Source of the DNA: Sporosarcina luteola
Lineage (GTDB): Bacteria > Bacillota > Bacilli > Bacillales_A > Planococcaceae
Reading direction: 5' to 3'
DNA: 64,000 nt
Assembly (NCBI RefSeq): GCF_023715535.1
Contig: NZ_JAMBOI010000002.1
Coordinates: forward strand, 434,001 to 498,000
A program made the position numbers and the translations under genes. Below the pieces are notes generated by a model. It did no database searches and was not told the DNA's origin. It saw only the letters and a list, made by a program, of their open reading frames with translations. Below are positions 25,031-34,955 of this stretch, in pieces (positions within the stretch are counted from its first letter, which is position 1; each line of letters begins with the position of its first letter).

Positions 25031-28000
25031 TTAATGTTCTAGCTCTAGCAGGAGGTCGCCCGTTGAGATGGCGTCGCCTGGGGAGACAAGGATCTCTTTG
25101 ACAGTTCCATCAAATGGAGCTTGGATTGTCGTTTCCATCTTCATTGCTTCTGTAATAAGCAGATGTTCTCCTCTTCGGACTTTGGCTCCTTTTGAAACCG
25201 CCACTTTCAAGACAGTTCCCGGCATAGTTGCCGCAATATGTGAGTCATTTGAAGGATCCGCTTTTTGTTTGCGGGCGACATCCGATTCCACATTGATGTC
25301 TTGTATGATGACTTCCCTTGGCTGGCCGTTCAACTCGAAGTAAATGATGCGCGTGCCATCCGTCTGTGGTTCACCGATAGAAACAAGCTTGATGATAAGT
25401 GTCTTCCCTCTTTCGATTTCCACTTCAATTTCCTGGCCTAGCCTCATCCCGTAAAGGAATTCCGGTGTATTGATGACGGAAATGTTCCCGAATTCCTTTT
25501 TCATTACGGAATATTCTTCGAACACTTTTGGATAGAGTGCATAAGCGAGAGCATCTTTCATCGTGGAAGGGTGTCCTAGAAGCTCTTCAGTCTTCAACAG
25601 GAGCGCTTCAAAATCCACATCCTCCAGAAGTTCCCCTGGACGAACAGTGATCGGCGCTCTCCCCTTCAGAACGACCTGCTGCAATTCTTTCGGAAATCCA
25701 CCATATGGCTGGCCGATATAGCCTTCGAAAAACTCGATAACCGATTCCGGGAAGTCGATGGATTGTCCGCGTGAGATGACGGTTTCTTCATTCAATTCGT
25801 TTTGCACCATGAATAATGCCATATCTCCTACTACCTTGGAGGATGGGGTCACTTTTACGACGTCTCCGAAAAGCATATTGACGCGCGAATACATCTCTTT
25901 GACTTCTTCCCATCTTTCTCCGAGACCGACCGCCTTGGCCTGCTGCTGCAAGTTAGAATATTGGCCGCCCGGCATCTCATGTACATATACCTCGGAATGC
26001 GGGCTAACCATGCCGCTTTCGAAGTTCTGGTAATACTTCCTGACATCTTCCCAGTAGTAGGATAACGATTCCAAGGCACTGACATCCGCCTTCACCTGAC
26101 GTTTTCCATATTGCAATGCATAGTATAAGGAGCTTGCAGATGGTTGTGACGTCAAGCCGGCCATTGAGCCGAGTGCCGTATCGACGATGTCCACTCCGGC
26201 TTCAACCGCTTTTGCGTACATATAGATGCCATTACCGCTCGTATCATGGGAATGCAGATGAATAGGTATATCAACAGTCGCCTTCAATTCGGAAATAAGA
26301 CGATATGCAGCTTCAGGCTTCAAGAGACCAGCCATATCCTTCAAAGCGAGAATATGTGCGCCCGCCGCTTCCAGCTCCTTCGCCATTTCCTTGTAGTATG
26401 CGACTGTATATTTCGCTCTGGAATCATCCAGGATGTCCCCTGTGTAGCAAAGCGCAGCCTCCGCCACTTTCCCTGCCTGTCGGGTCTCGTCGATTGCCAC
26501 TTCCATTCCTTTAATCCAGTTCAGACTGTCGAATATCCGGAATACGTCAATGCCTGATTCGGCTGCTGTTTTGACAAATTCCCGAATGACATTATCAGGA
26601 TAATTCGAATATCCGACCGCATTTGCCCCACGGAAAAGCATTTGGAATAACACGTTCGGAATTTGCTCGCGTAGCTTCATGAGACGTTCCCATGGATCTT
26701 CTTTCAGGAACCGGTACGCAACGTCAAAAGTTGCCCCTCCCCACATCTCGAACGAGAACAGATCCGGCAGCAACCTTGCTGATTCAGCCGCGATGTTTGT
26801 AATATCCGAAGTCCGGACGCGGGTTGCAAGCAATGATTGGTGAGCATCACGGAACGTCGTATCTGTAAGCAGGACGTTATCCTGATCCTTTATCCATTGA
26901 ATCAGTCCTTCAGGTCCTCTTTCATTCAGTATCTGCTTCGTACCTGCAGCAGGAGGTGCAAGAAGGTCTACAGCAGGTTTTCTTGGCGAATGGAATAACG
27001 GTTTCGACTGTTTTTCTATTCCTGGAAACCCGTTGACGGTTACATTTCCTAAGTAGTTCAAGATTTTTGTACCGCGGTCTTTCCTAACCGGAAATTCGAA
27101 TAATTCAGGTGTCGTATCGATGAAGCTCGTATCATAATTGCCTGTCAGGAAGCTTTCATGACGAACGACGTTCTCAAGGAATGGGATATTTGTTTTGATT
27201 CCCCTGATCCGAAATTCCTGCAAGTTCCGATCCATTTTTGCAGCTGCATCCCTGAAAGATGTTCCCCATGTCGAAACTTTGACGAGCAGGGAATCATAGT
27301 AAGGCGTGATAACAGCCCCCTGGAAGCCGTTCCCTGCATCGAGGCGGACACCGAAGCCCCCTCCCGACCGGTAAACCATCAGCTTGCCAGTGTCAGGCAT
27401 GAAGTCATTTAACGGATCTTCCGTCGTCACCCTAGATTGGATTGCGAAACCGAACAACGGAATGTCTTCCTGATGGGGTATCGCTGCTTCCCCTTCATGG
27501 AGATTCCCGCCATTCGCAATATGGATCTGCGTATGGACGATATCGATTCCTGTCACCATTTCGGTAATTGTATGCTCCACTTGAATGCGCGGATTCACTT
27601 CGATAAAATAAAAACTTCCATCTGCTACGAGGAATTCAACTGTCCCCGCGTTGATATACGAAATGTTCTTCGCCAGCTTGACAGCGGCTTCACAAATTTC
27701 AATGCGCAGTTCGTCATCAAGGGAAATCGACGGTGCAATCTCTACAACTTTCTGGTGACGGCGTTGAATCGAGCAATCCCGCTCATACAGATGCACGACA
27801 TTACCGTATGTATCACCCAAGATTTGAACTTCAATATGTTTTGGCTTCTTAATATATTTTTCTACGTACACTTCATCCGATCCAAACGCCGATTTTGCTT
27901 CAGATCTCGCGCGTTCAAATGCCTCAAACACCTCATCTGCGGAATTTACAATCCGCATTCCCCTGCCGCCGCCGCCTAACGAGGCTTTGATGATGATCGG

Positions 28001-28477
28001 ATACCCGTATTCATCGCCAAATGAAGAAACTTCAGCAACTGTGGAGACAGGTCCATCCGATCCGGGAATAACAGGAATTCCCGCCTTGATGGCTTGTTCC
28101 CTCGCCTTCACCTTATCTCCGAACATATCTAGATGCTTAGACGTAGGTCCGATGAAGATGATGCCCTCTTCTTCAAGCCTGCGGGCAAACTCCTCGTTTT
28201 CTGCTAGGAAGCCGTATCCAGGATGGATAGCATTCGCACCAGATGATTTGGCAATCTTGATGATGCCTTCGATATCCAAATATGCGTCGATGGGCTTCTT
28301 GCCTTCCCCGACTAAATAGGACTCATCTGCTTTGTAACGGTGGAAAGATCCCCGATCTTCTGCCGAATAAATCCCGACAGTCGGTATCTCCAGCTCGGTG
28401 CACGCACGAAAAATACGAATAGCGATCTCACCACGGTTTGCTACGAGGATTTTCTTAATCTGACCCATTTCCACCAT
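25031..28477 (-). CDS. pycA: Pyruvate carboxylase
   Basis: A 1148-residue biotin enzyme converting pyruvate to oxaloacetate to refill the TCA cycle. In order: biotin carboxylase domain (GGGGRGMRI loop and ERDCSIQRRHQK, residues 1-460), carboxyltransferase domain (TTFRDAHQSLLATR, FEMWGGATFDVAYRFL and the metal-site HLHSHDTSG, about 530-1000), and a C-terminal biotinyl domain with TEAMKMETT. Length is full. The ATG at 28477 follows AAAGGAAGTG; an ATG three codons in is also possible. It sits between ftsW and ctaA as in B. subtilis. Confidence 0.98.
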   Translation of the reverse strand: MVEMGQIKKILVANRGEIAIRIFRACTELEIPTVGIYSAEDRGSFHRYKADESYLVGEGKKPIDAYLDIEGIIKIAKSSGANAIHPGYGFLAENEEFARRLEEEGIIFIGPTSKHLDMFGDKVKAREQAIKAGIPVIPGSDGPVSTVAEVSSFGDEYGYPIIIKASLGGGGRGMRIVNSADEVFEAFERARSEAKSAFGSDEVYVEKYIKKPKHIEVQILGDTYGNVVHLYERDCSIQRRHQKVVEIAPSISLDDELRIEICEAAVKLAKNISYINAGTVEFLVADGSFYFIEVNPRIQVEHTITEMVTGIDIVHTQIHIANGGNLHEGEAAIPHQEDIPLFGFAIQSRVTTEDPLNDFMPDTGKLMVYRSGGGFGVRLDAGNGFQGAVITPYYDSLLVKVSTWGTSFRDAAAKMDRNLQEFRIRGIKTNIPFLENVVRHESFLTGNYDTSFIDTTPELFEFPVRKDRGTKILNYLGNVTVNGFPGIEKQSKPLFHSPRKPAVDLLAPPAAGTKQILNERGPEGLIQWIKDQDNVLLTDTTFRDAHQSLLATRVRTSDITNIAAESARLLPDLFSFEMWGGATFDVAYRFLKEDPWERLMKLREQIPNVLFQMLFRGANAVGYSNYPDNVIREFVKTAAESGIDVFRIFDSLNWIKGMEVAIDETRQAGKVAEAALCYTGDILDDSRAKYTVAYYKEMAKELEAAGAHILALKDMAGLLKPEAAYRLISELKATVDIPIHLHSHDTSGNGIYMYAKAVEAGVDIVDTALGSMAGLTSQPSASSLYYALQYGKRQVKADVSALESLSYYWEDVRKYYQNFESGMVSPHSEVYVHEMPGGQYSNLQQQAKAVGLGERWEEVKEMYSRVNMLFGDVVKVTPSSKVVGDMALFMVQNELNEETVISRGQSIDFPESVIEFFEGYIGQPYGGFPKELQQVVLKGRAPITVRPGELLEDVDFEALLLKTEELLGHPSTMKDALAYALYPKVFEEYSVMKKEFGNISVINTPEFLYGMRLGQEIEVEIERGKTLIIKLVSIGEPQTDGTRIIYFELNGQPREVIIQDINVESDVARKQKADPSNDSHIAATMPGTVLKVAVSKGAKVRRGEHLLITEAMKMETTIQAPFDGTVKEILVSPGDAISTGDLLLELEH

Positions 28478-28493
28478 GAAAGCACTTCCTTTT

Positions 28494-29660
28494 CTATTTG
28501 TTCTTTTGATATTTCACGAACATTGACACATTCATCAATATTCCTAAAGTCAAAGATAACAGAATCATTGAAGTTCCGCCATAACTAATAAAAGGCAGTG
28601 GGACTCCGGTAAGTGGAATTAGTCCAGTTAAACCACCTATATTGACGAATGTTTGGATTCCGATGACACTTCCGATTCCCGCTGCAAGCATACGCGCTTG
28701 TGGATCTTTCGTATGCATCGCAATGTATAGAGCTCGCAATACGATGAACCCTAACCCTCCGATGACAATTATCGTACCGAAAATTCCGGTCTCTTCCGAA
28801 ATGACAGCCATGATTACATCCGTTTGTGGTTCCGGCAAATAGCCCATTTTTTGAATGGAGTTTCCTAGACCGAGACCTTTGACCCCTCCGGTTCCGATTG
28901 CTATATATCCATTTGCAATTTGATAGCCTGATCCTTGCAGATAATCAAACGGATTCAAAAAGGCTAGAATCCGCCCCTTCCGACCATCCGTAAAGATCGT
29001 ATCCCGAAACAAGTACAGTATACCTGCAACAGGAATCATGGCAAGAAATAAAACGCCGCTTAGTTTCGAGAACGCCCTCAATTTTATCCCGCTCGCAGCA
29101 ATGACAGAAATAGCAGTTAAAATAATAATGAAAGACGTCCCAATATCGGTTTCCATCATGATCGAGCCGATCGCTAAAATTAGTATAACAACCGGCGGCA
29201 ATATTGATTTATTAATGGAATCAAGTGTGCCCGATTCATATTTTTTTGCAAATACACTAGCAAAATAGACAATAATGACAAGCTTCGCAACTTCAGAAGG
29301 CTGAATACTGCCGAATTTGGGTAATTTGATCCAACTTTGAGAACCGACATCTCCTCCGTAACCAATAAAATGGACAAGAATAAGAAGGAGGAACATGAAG
29401 CCGGTCGAAAAGATCATTATTTTTTTTCGCTTATAATTTTGAAAAGGAAAGAAAGAGGCAAGTAGGAAAGCAGGAATTGCAATTGCCAAATTCAACAATT
29501 GTCTTTTGTAATAGTGATCGGGTTCATAACCATATCGGTTGACCGCCCAGACCATGCTCGAGCTGTAGATCATCACGAGTCCAAATAGACAGAGTACGAG
29601 ATATACAGTGAACAATGGATAATCGAAGTTCCGTATCATTTTTTTAAAGTATTTTCCCAT
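28494..29660 (-). CDS. ftsW: Cell division glycosyltransferase FtsW (YlaO)
   Basis: A 388-residue SEDS-family peptidoglycan polymerase with about ten membrane segments. Family landmarks include IYSSSMVWA in the first helix, the QPSEVAKL motif and the C-terminal PLPFISYGGTSM. FtsW polymerises glycan strands at the division septum with its partner PBP. It follows ylaN and precedes pycA, the conserved place of ftsW (ylaO) in Bacillus, which separates it from RodA and SpoVE paralogues. Confidence 0.94.
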   Translation of the reverse strand: MGKYFKKMIRNFDYPLFTVYLVLCLFGLVMIYSSSMVWAVNRYGYEPDHYYKRQLLNLAIAIPAFLLASFFPFQNYKRKKIMIFSTGFMFLLLILVHFIGYGGDVGSQSWIKLPKFGSIQPSEVAKLVIIVYFASVFAKKYESGTLDSINKSILPPVVILILAIGSIMMETDIGTSFIIILTAISVIAASGIKLRAFSKLSGVLFLAMIPVAGILYLFRDTIFTDGRKGRILAFLNPFDYLQGSGYQIANGYIAIGTGGVKGLGLGNSIQKMGYLPEPQTDVIMAVISEETGIFGTIIVIGGLGFIVLRALYIAMHTKDPQARMLAAGIGSVIGIQTFVNIGGLTGLIPLTGVPLPFISYGGTSMILLSLTLGILMNVSMFVKYQKNK

Positions 29661-29680
29661 CAGATTTCCCTCATCTTAAA

Positions 29681-29712
29681 TAAAAAACTCAAACCTATGA
29701 TGAGTTTGAGTC
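29681..29712 (-). terminator. ylaN terminator
   Basis: Minus-strand ACTCAAAC/GTTTGAGT stem followed by TTTTTTA, between ylaN and ftsW. Confidence 0.8.
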
Positions 29713-29718
29713 TTTCGT

Positions 29719-30000
29719 TTATTTTTTTGTATATAACTCGTGCAAGACATTCATCTCTTTTTCAAGCACCGAAAGGATTTCCTTCCCTTTCTCACGTTCA
29801 ATCAAGCCAAGTCTGACAGCGAAGTCTATCTCCTTGGATAGGCCGTACATTTGTGTGTCCAACACTTCCTCGTATAGTGGGCACTGAGGCATCGTCAAAT
29901 GATCCATCTGTACTTTTATGAGTTGTGCAATTTTATCCGCATCAGCTTGGAGCTGTTTCAAAGCTTTTTCCTGATAGGTTTCCTGTAATTCAATATCCAT
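29719..30000 (-). CDS. ylaN: YlaN-family protein
   Basis: A 93-residue soluble helical protein beginning [20 protein letters not shown], the same length as B. subtilis YlaN. Published work links YlaN-type proteins to iron homeostasis through interaction with the Fur repressor. The start at 30000 follows a GGGGGCG site; a longer frame adds six residues without benefit. A terminator between it and ftsW makes it largely monocistronic. Confidence 0.9.
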   Translation of the reverse strand: MDIELQETYQEKALKQLQADADKIAQLIKVQMDHLTMPQCPLYEEVLDTQMYGLSKEIDFAVRLGLIEREKGKEILSVLEKEMNVLHELYTKK

Positions 30001-30191
30001 GAGGACGCCCCCATTCACCTATTATCCCTGCGTGGTGATTATGAATAAATTGTATCTTTCAAGAAGGTAAATTGCAAGTGTTTCCCTTATGGACAAGATG
30101 TCTAAATTCAATGGCTTTCCACTTTCAATCAGAAGCGTTATACTATGAACTATATGTAAACGCTCATTTAGTGTTGTAGGAGGCTATTCAT

Positions 30192-30692
30192 TTGGAATCG
30201 ATCATTACAATAAAAGGCAATGTAAAACATGTGATCACCCTCGATCCGACAGTTTGGATCTTCGATGATCGTAAAGTCGACTTAACTACTTTTTTCACGG
30301 AAGAGTTTATCGAAAGAGATGAAGAAGAAGAGTATAAGAGAAGCATGGGCAAGCATTGGTCCCGTGAAATCATGGAAGGTGCCACTTTCCCGCCAACATT
30401 GAAAACTGAAAAGAAGTTCGACAGACAGAAGATGGTGACTGGTACATTCGGCATTTCACTCGATCATTTTGTTAAAAATGCGGTCCCTTCTACAAACGCA
30501 AAAACTATCACTTTTTTGACATTAGATGGAACTGAAGAAACTTATCCTGTATCAGAAATTGGCAATTTCCTATTTAAATTCAGCCAGGATGGTAAGCCAT
30601 TGACGGTAGACGGGCCAGCCCATCTGCTGTTGAAGGATGGTTCGAATATCGAACGGCCTTTACGAAAAGTCACTGCCATCGTTATCGACTGA
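30192..30692 (+). CDS. ylaL: YlaL-like conserved hypothetical protein
   Basis: A 166-residue cytoplasmic protein beginning MESIITIKGNVKHVITLDPT and containing VWIFDDRKVDL and GTFGISLDHFVKNAVP. I recognise the pattern of the Bacillus YlaL family, sometimes labelled a peptidyl-prolyl isomerase without support from motifs. The start is TTG 30192, preceded by TAGGAGGC. A possible promoter (TTTCCA-17-TATACT) lies near 30120-30150. ylaI follows 32 bases later on the same strand. Confidence 0.75.
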   Translation: MESIITIKGNVKHVITLDPTVWIFDDRKVDLTTFFTEEFIERDEEEEYKRSMGKHWSREIMEGATFPPTLKTEKKFDRQKMVTGTFGISLDHFVKNAVPSTNAKTITFLTLDGTEETYPVSEIGNFLFKFSQDGKPLTVDGPAHLLLKDGSNIERPLRKVTAIVID

Positions 30693-30724
30693 CACATTGG
30701 ACCTTATTCAAAGGAGCTGAGGTT

Positions 30725-30928
30725 ATGCGAGTCAAATGTGTCCTTTGCGATGAAATCGGACAGCTTATAGATGATGCCCCTCTCGCGAAGAAATTGAGGA
30801 ATCATCCGATCAATACGTATATGTGTGAAAAGTGCAGCGAGCGGATTACAGAGCAAACAAACGTTAGACTCTCCACCGGAAAATTCATTTTCCACCGCAG
30901 CTCACATTCCGCAGAAGAGAATTTCTAA
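30725..30928 (+). CDS. ylaI: YlaI-family zinc-ribbon protein (DUF2197)
   Basis: A 67-residue protein with two cysteine pairs, CVLC near residue 5 and CEKC near residue 37, spaced for one zinc ribbon. It starts with an ATG after AAAGGAGCTGAGG. Function is unknown; a small nucleic-acid- or protein-binding role is typical for the fold. It belongs with ylaL in a two-gene unit as in B. subtilis and is followed by repeat C2. Confidence 0.85.
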   Translation: MRVKCVLCDEIGQLIDDAPLAKKLRNHPINTYMCEKCSERITEQTNVRLSTGKFIFHRSSHSAEENF

Positions 30929-30930
30929 CA

Positions 30931-31080
30931 ACAAAAGCGAAGGGCGCTTGCTCAGCTGCGACAGGCAAAGCCGTCACGTAGAACGGCTTTTGCGAGCAAA
31001 AGCGAAGCGTTGGGAGCAATGGTCTTTGCCACGCAGTAGCTTTGCCTTATGACCCGAGCAGCTAGCGCCCGGAGACTAGA
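30931..31080 (+). repeat. Repeat family C, copy 2, with inserted module F
   Basis: Blocks AAAGCGAAGGGCG, CGACAGGC, GGTCTTTGCC, CTTATGACCCGAG and GAGACTAGAC occur in the same order as in C1 (2866-3005, opposite strand). Between them, at 30967-31018, is a 52-bp hairpin module (F) that is absent from C1 but recurs inverted at 55434-55485 with 44 of 52 positions identical. Confidence 0.75.
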
Positions 31081-31089
31081 CGACAATAA

Positions 31090-31121
31090 GAAAACTCCAC
31101 CCGTCAAACGGTGGAGTTTTC
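31090..31121. terminator. ylaI/ylaH bidirectional terminator
   Basis: AAAACTCCACC and GGTGGAGTTTT form the stem. The ylaH stop codon (31104-31106) lies in the loop, so the last ylaH codons are part of the hairpin. Confidence 0.85.
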
Positions 31122-31436
31122 TTTATGTTCATTCATTCTACGGAGCCTATAGATGATCAAAATGAGTGCCGCAACGATAAGGCCTTCCACAATTGGAAGG
31201 AATATGGCGAAAAATGTCAAGATGATACATCCTAAAAAGAGGAAACTGTAAACAACTACATTTTGCCAAAATTTGATTTTCCGAGCAAAACCTAACTTGT
31301 AAACAATGGCGGAAAGGATGAAAACAACTGCGAACAACAAAATCCCAGTTACTGAGGACGATGTCAGCTCATAAATCATCCGAACGACTGGAGACATGGC
31401 TTCAATTGTATCTGCATCCCCGATAGTACCATTCAT
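31104..31436 (-). CDS. ylaH: YlaH-like membrane protein
   Basis: A 110-residue protein with two or three hydrophobic segments (IYELTSSSVTGILLFAVVF, then WQNVVVYSFLFLGCIIL and FLPIVEGLIVAALILIIYRL). Function is unknown. The ATG at 31436 is about 10 bases after AGAAGGGA; an ATG nine bases upstream is too close to that site. It lies next to typA on the same strand, as in B. subtilis, and its stop codon is inside the terminator loop. Confidence 0.82.
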   Translation of the reverse strand: MNGTIGDADTIEAMSPVVRMIYELTSSSVTGILLFAVVFILSAIVYKLGFARKIKFWQNVVVYSFLFLGCIILTFFAIFLPIVEGLIVAALILIIYRLRRMNEHKENSTV

Positions 31437-31503
31437 GTAGCACATTCCCTTCTAAACAAAGCGATTGTACGCATTCTTTTTCACTACTTTTAGTCAGTAA
31501 AAA

Positions 31504-33345
31504 TCACTCACCGAGTTTTTTCTTCTTTTGTGCACGTTCACGTTCATTTTTATCAAGAATTTTCTTCCGTAGACGAATTGACTGTGGAGTCACTTCACAA
31601 TACTCATCATCGCCGACATATTGCAAAGCTTCTTCCAATGAAAGTATCCGCGGTTTTTTCGATGTCACTGTCTGATCTTTCGTCGCAGATCGGACATTCG
31701 TCGCTTGTTTGGCTTTCGTCAGATTGATTGTCAAGTCCGTATCCCGGTTGTTTTCACCGACTACCATACCTGCGTAAATTTCCGTACCTGCTTCGACAAA
31801 CATGACACCGCGATCTTCCAACTGCATTATACTATAACCGGTCACTGTTCCCGTTTCCATCGATACAAGCACTCCATGTCGACGGCCGCCGACTCTGCCT
31901 TGCGCTACAGGTTTGTAGGAATCAAACGTATGGTTAATGATTCCGTACCCTCGTGTAAGTGAAAGGAATTCTGTCGAATAGCCGATCAAACCACGTGCAG
32001 GTACTAAGAAAATCAAACGGACTTGTCCATTTCCGTTATTGATCATATCTTGCATTTCGCCTTTACGCTCACCGATCGATTCTATTATTGAACCTGTATA
32101 TTCTTCCGGAACATCAATCTGTACGCGTTCGACGGGCTCTGAACGTACACCATCAATCGTCCTGATAATAACTGCAGGTTTCGATACTTGAAGTTCGAAT
32201 CCTTCACGACGCATATTTTCAATCAAGATTGAAAGATGAAGCTCCCCACGTCCCGATACGACCCACGCATCCGGAGAATCCGTCGGTTCAACACGTAATG
32301 AAACGTCAGTCTGCAATTGCTGTTCAAGTCGCTCTTCAACTTTTCTCGCTGTCACCCACTTGCCTTCTTTTCCGGCAAAAGGACTATTATTGACTAGGAA
32401 TGTCATTTGCAGTGTCGGCTCATCGATATGAATTGCCGGCAACGCCTCAGGATGATCAATCGGGCAAACTGTTTCACCGACATCAATATCTTCCATCCCA
32501 GAAACAGCTATCAAATCTCCTGCATAAGCTTCTTGGATTTCAATTCTCTTCAACCCAAGGAATCCATACATCTTCGTCACACGGAAATTTTTTGTTGATC
32601 CGTCACGTTTTATGACCGTTACTTGCTGGCCTACTTTCATCGTACCTCTAAACACTCGTCCAATACCAATACGACCTACATAATCACTGTAATCGAGTAA
32701 TGATACTTGGAACTGTAACGGTTCTTCACGGTTATCGACAGGGGCAGGAATTTGTTCAACAATCGCGTCATATAGCACGCGCAATGTATCTTCCTGTTCG
32801 GCAGGGTCCGGTGAAAGACTTGCTGTTCCATTGAAACCAGAAGCATAGACAACCGGGAATTCAAGTTGTTCATCATTTGCATCCAATTCTATAAATAATT
32901 CGAGCACTTCATCGACTACTTCTTCGGGACGCGCAAAATCACGGTCAATTTTATTAACAACAACAATTGGTTTCAAATTCGATTCCAATGCTTTTTTCAA
33001 TACGAATCGGGTTTGCGGCATACATCCCTCATAGGAGTCGACGACTAGCACGACACCATCAACCATCTTAAGGATCCGCTCAACTTCCCCTCCAAAATCA
33101 GCATGTCCAGGTGTATCAAGAATATTGATTTTCGTGTCTTTATATTCAATTGCTGTGTTTTTTGCCAGGATGGTAATACCACGTTCACGTTCAATGTCAC
33201 CCGAGTCCATGGCACGCTCTTCTACATGTTCATTCGACCGAAAAATTCCGGATTGCTTCAAAAGTTGATCGACTAACGTTGTTTTTCCGTGGTCTACGTG
33301 GGCAATAATCGCTATATTACGTAAATCATTACGATGATTTGTCAT
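31504..33345 (-). CDS. typA: Ribosome-associated GTPase TypA/BipA
   Basis: A 613-residue translational GTPase of the elongation-factor class. G motifs are AHVDHGKTT (residue 15), DTPGHADFGGEVER and NKIDR, followed by domain II, EF-G-like domains III and V, and the TypA-specific C-terminus. It binds 70S ribosomes and supports ribosome assembly and stress adaptation, notably at low temperature. Full length, with a normal ribosome site; a TATAAT about 50 bases upstream may be its -10. Confidence 0.97.
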   Translation of the reverse strand: MTNHRNDLRNIAIIAHVDHGKTTLVDQLLKQSGIFRSNEHVEERAMDSGDIERERGITILAKNTAIEYKDTKINILDTPGHADFGGEVERILKMVDGVVLVVDSYEGCMPQTRFVLKKALESNLKPIVVVNKIDRDFARPEEVVDEVLELFIELDANDEQLEFPVVYASGFNGTASLSPDPAEQEDTLRVLYDAIVEQIPAPVDNREEPLQFQVSLLDYSDYVGRIGIGRVFRGTMKVGQQVTVIKRDGSTKNFRVTKMYGFLGLKRIEIQEAYAGDLIAVSGMEDIDVGETVCPIDHPEALPAIHIDEPTLQMTFLVNNSPFAGKEGKWVTARKVEERLEQQLQTDVSLRVEPTDSPDAWVVSGRGELHLSILIENMRREGFELQVSKPAVIIRTIDGVRSEPVERVQIDVPEEYTGSIIESIGERKGEMQDMINNGNGQVRLIFLVPARGLIGYSTEFLSLTRGYGIINHTFDSYKPVAQGRVGGRRHGVLVSMETGTVTGYSIMQLEDRGVMFVEAGTEIYAGMVVGENNRDTDLTINLTKAKQATNVRSATKDQTVTSKKPRILSLEEALQYVGDDEYCEVTPQSIRLRKKILDKNERERAQKKKKLGE

Positions 33346-33439
33346 GTTTTCACTCCGTTATCTATTATCAGATGATTAACTGTGTTATTATAGCACATAA
33401 GAACAATATTAAAAAACATTTTTATTCGGGAGATGTTTC

Positions 33440-33628
33440 ATGTTGAAGGATATTAAATGGGTTTTCGTCTTATATTCCCTTGCCGCGGTCGCAGCAATGA
33501 GCGGTATCGGCATTGCAATCGGTATGCGTAGTATCCCCGTTGCTATAGTCGCCGCAATCGCTCTTATTTTCATCATGGGTAATGGTTTCAAAACAAAGAA
33601 AAGAATGCGGGAACAAGGCATACTTTGA
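33440..33628 (+). CDS. ylaF: Small membrane protein YlaF (DUF5325)
   Basis: A 62-residue protein with two short hydrophobic helices (about residues 8-28 and 32-48) joined by GMRSIP, ending in a basic tail. It matches the size and pattern of B. subtilis YlaF and is divergent from typA in the same way. Function is unknown. A terminator follows at once. Confidence 0.82.
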   Translation: MLKDIKWVFVLYSLAAVAAMSGIGIAIGMRSIPVAIVAAIALIFIMGNGFKTKKRMREQGIL

Positions 33629-33639
33629 GTAAATAATGA

Positions 33640-33672
33640 GAGGGACTGCAATAGGGCAGCCCTTTTTTTTAT
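33640..33672 (+). terminator. ylaF terminator
   Basis: AGGGaCTGC/GCAGcCCT stem followed by eight T residues, running into the end of the convergent suhB. Confidence 0.8.
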
Positions 33673-34460
33673 TTAAGTTTAATATAATTCCTTAGTATTT
33701 CATCGTGCAGACCCGGCCTTGCAACAATGAACGTGTCTTGCCCGAGCAAATGCGGTTGTTCACCTTTTAAATTCGTCGTGACCGCCCCAACTTCCTGAGC
33801 AATGATCATGCCTCCAGCAATGTCCCATGGAGATAGTCGCAAAGACAGATACGCATCGATCCTGCCTGATGAAACATAGGCAAGTTCAATAGCTGCCGAG
33901 CCATACGACCTCGTCCCCCTGCAATTTTGCACCATTTCCACAATCGGTCCATTTTCAATTTTCCGGTTCGGTGCAACCCAGCTTGCATTCACACCGATGA
34001 CCGCTTCAGCAAGCAGTGTGTTCTCTAGCACCGGAAGCCTTTCATCGTTGAAGTACGCACCTTCGTCTTTAACTGCGTGATAAAAATCGTCATTCATCAC
34101 ATCATACACATAGCCGAGCATTCCGATACCATCGGCATAAATACCAAGGGAAATCGCAAAATTCCTTTTCTGGTGGATGAAATTTGTTGTGCCGTCAATC
34201 GGATCAAGCATCCAGATGATTCCTTCCAACGACTCGATTTCGTCACCAAAGCCCTCTTCCCCTAAAATCCTGTGATCAGGGAAATCCTTTTTAATCCGGT
34301 TTATGAAAAACTGTTCTATTTCGCGGTCAATATTGGTCACAAGGTCATTCGCTTCTGCTTTCGAGTCGACATCGATCGTACTAAAAAACGAAATCCTTAT
34401 TTTATGCCCAGCTTCTTTCATTAACGATTTTGCATACCGGTCAATAGCTCCCCAATTCAT
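33669..34460 (-). CDS. suhB: Inositol monophosphatase family protein (SuhB/YktC)
   Basis: A 263-residue Mg-dependent sugar-phosphate phosphatase. The metal-binding motifs GEEGFGDE, WMLDPIDGTTNFIHQ and the C-terminal SPWDIAGGMIIAQEVGA are all intact. The natural substrate in Bacillota may be inositol or other phosphates. It is followed by ylaF on the other strand and preceded by ykzI, matching B. subtilis yktC. Confidence 0.94.
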   Translation of the reverse strand: MNWGAIDRYAKSLMKEAGHKIRISFFSTIDVDSKAEANDLVTNIDREIEQFFINRIKKDFPDHRILGEEGFGDEIESLEGIIWMLDPIDGTTNFIHQKRNFAISLGIYADGIGMLGYVYDVMNDDFYHAVKDEGAYFNDERLPVLENTLLAEAVIGVNASWVAPNRKIENGPIVEMVQNCRGTRSYGSAAIELAYVSSGRIDAYLSLRLSPWDIAGGMIIAQEVGAVTTNLKGEQPHLLGQDTFIVARPGLHDEILRNYIKLK

Positions 34461-34520
34461 GTCAACACCTCATCATCTACATGCATGTTAGTTTATTATA
34501 GCATACTGCCTATTCCCAAA

Positions 34521-34577
34521 CAAAAAGGCACCTATACACTGTCTCCCCAGGATGAAGAGTTTCAGTGCAGGTGCCTA
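34521..34577 (-). terminator. ykzI terminator
   Basis: Minus-strand AGGCACCTGCACTG...CAGTGTATAGGTGCC hairpin followed by TTTTTG. Confidence 0.8.
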
Positions 34578-34598
34578 ATTCGGTTCACTGACTTTTTG

Positions 34599-34796
34599 TT
34601 ATGCAAAAGCATTGAAAGTCTCCAGCTCACCATGTATTTCAGTGAGTCTCGTTTTGCTTTTCTCGACTTGCTTGGAGTCATTCTCTTGCACTGCATCATA
34701 TAGTGTGGCCAGTTCATAATCCAATTCAAGATGCAGAAGCTTAACATACTCCTTTTCGATTTCGGCTTTACGGATAATGTGGACAACTTGTTTCAT
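34599..34796 (-). CDS. ykzI: Small conserved protein at the ykzI position
   Basis: A 65-residue soluble, mostly helical and highly charged protein beginning MKQVVHIIRKAEIEKEYVKL. The ATG at 34796 is preceded by AAAGGGGTG. Its place between yktB and suhB (yktC) is that of B. subtilis ykzI, and this synteny is the basis for the name; I do not recognise a functional motif. A strong terminator follows. Confidence 0.7.
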   Translation of the reverse strand: MKQVVHIIRKAEIEKEYVKLLHLELDYELATLYDAVQENDSKQVEKSKTRLTEIHGELETFNAFA

Positions 34797-34955
34797 TACT
34801 AACACCCCTTTGAATGTAATTTTCTTCAACGATGCATTTACTTACTTCTAACTTATGCTGTCCGAGTTGCTTTGGTTAGTTATAAGCCTTCTTGTATAAG
34901 ATTGTTCCCCATTTTCTGTTACGATAAACGTGGATATTGAAATGGAGGGATTAAA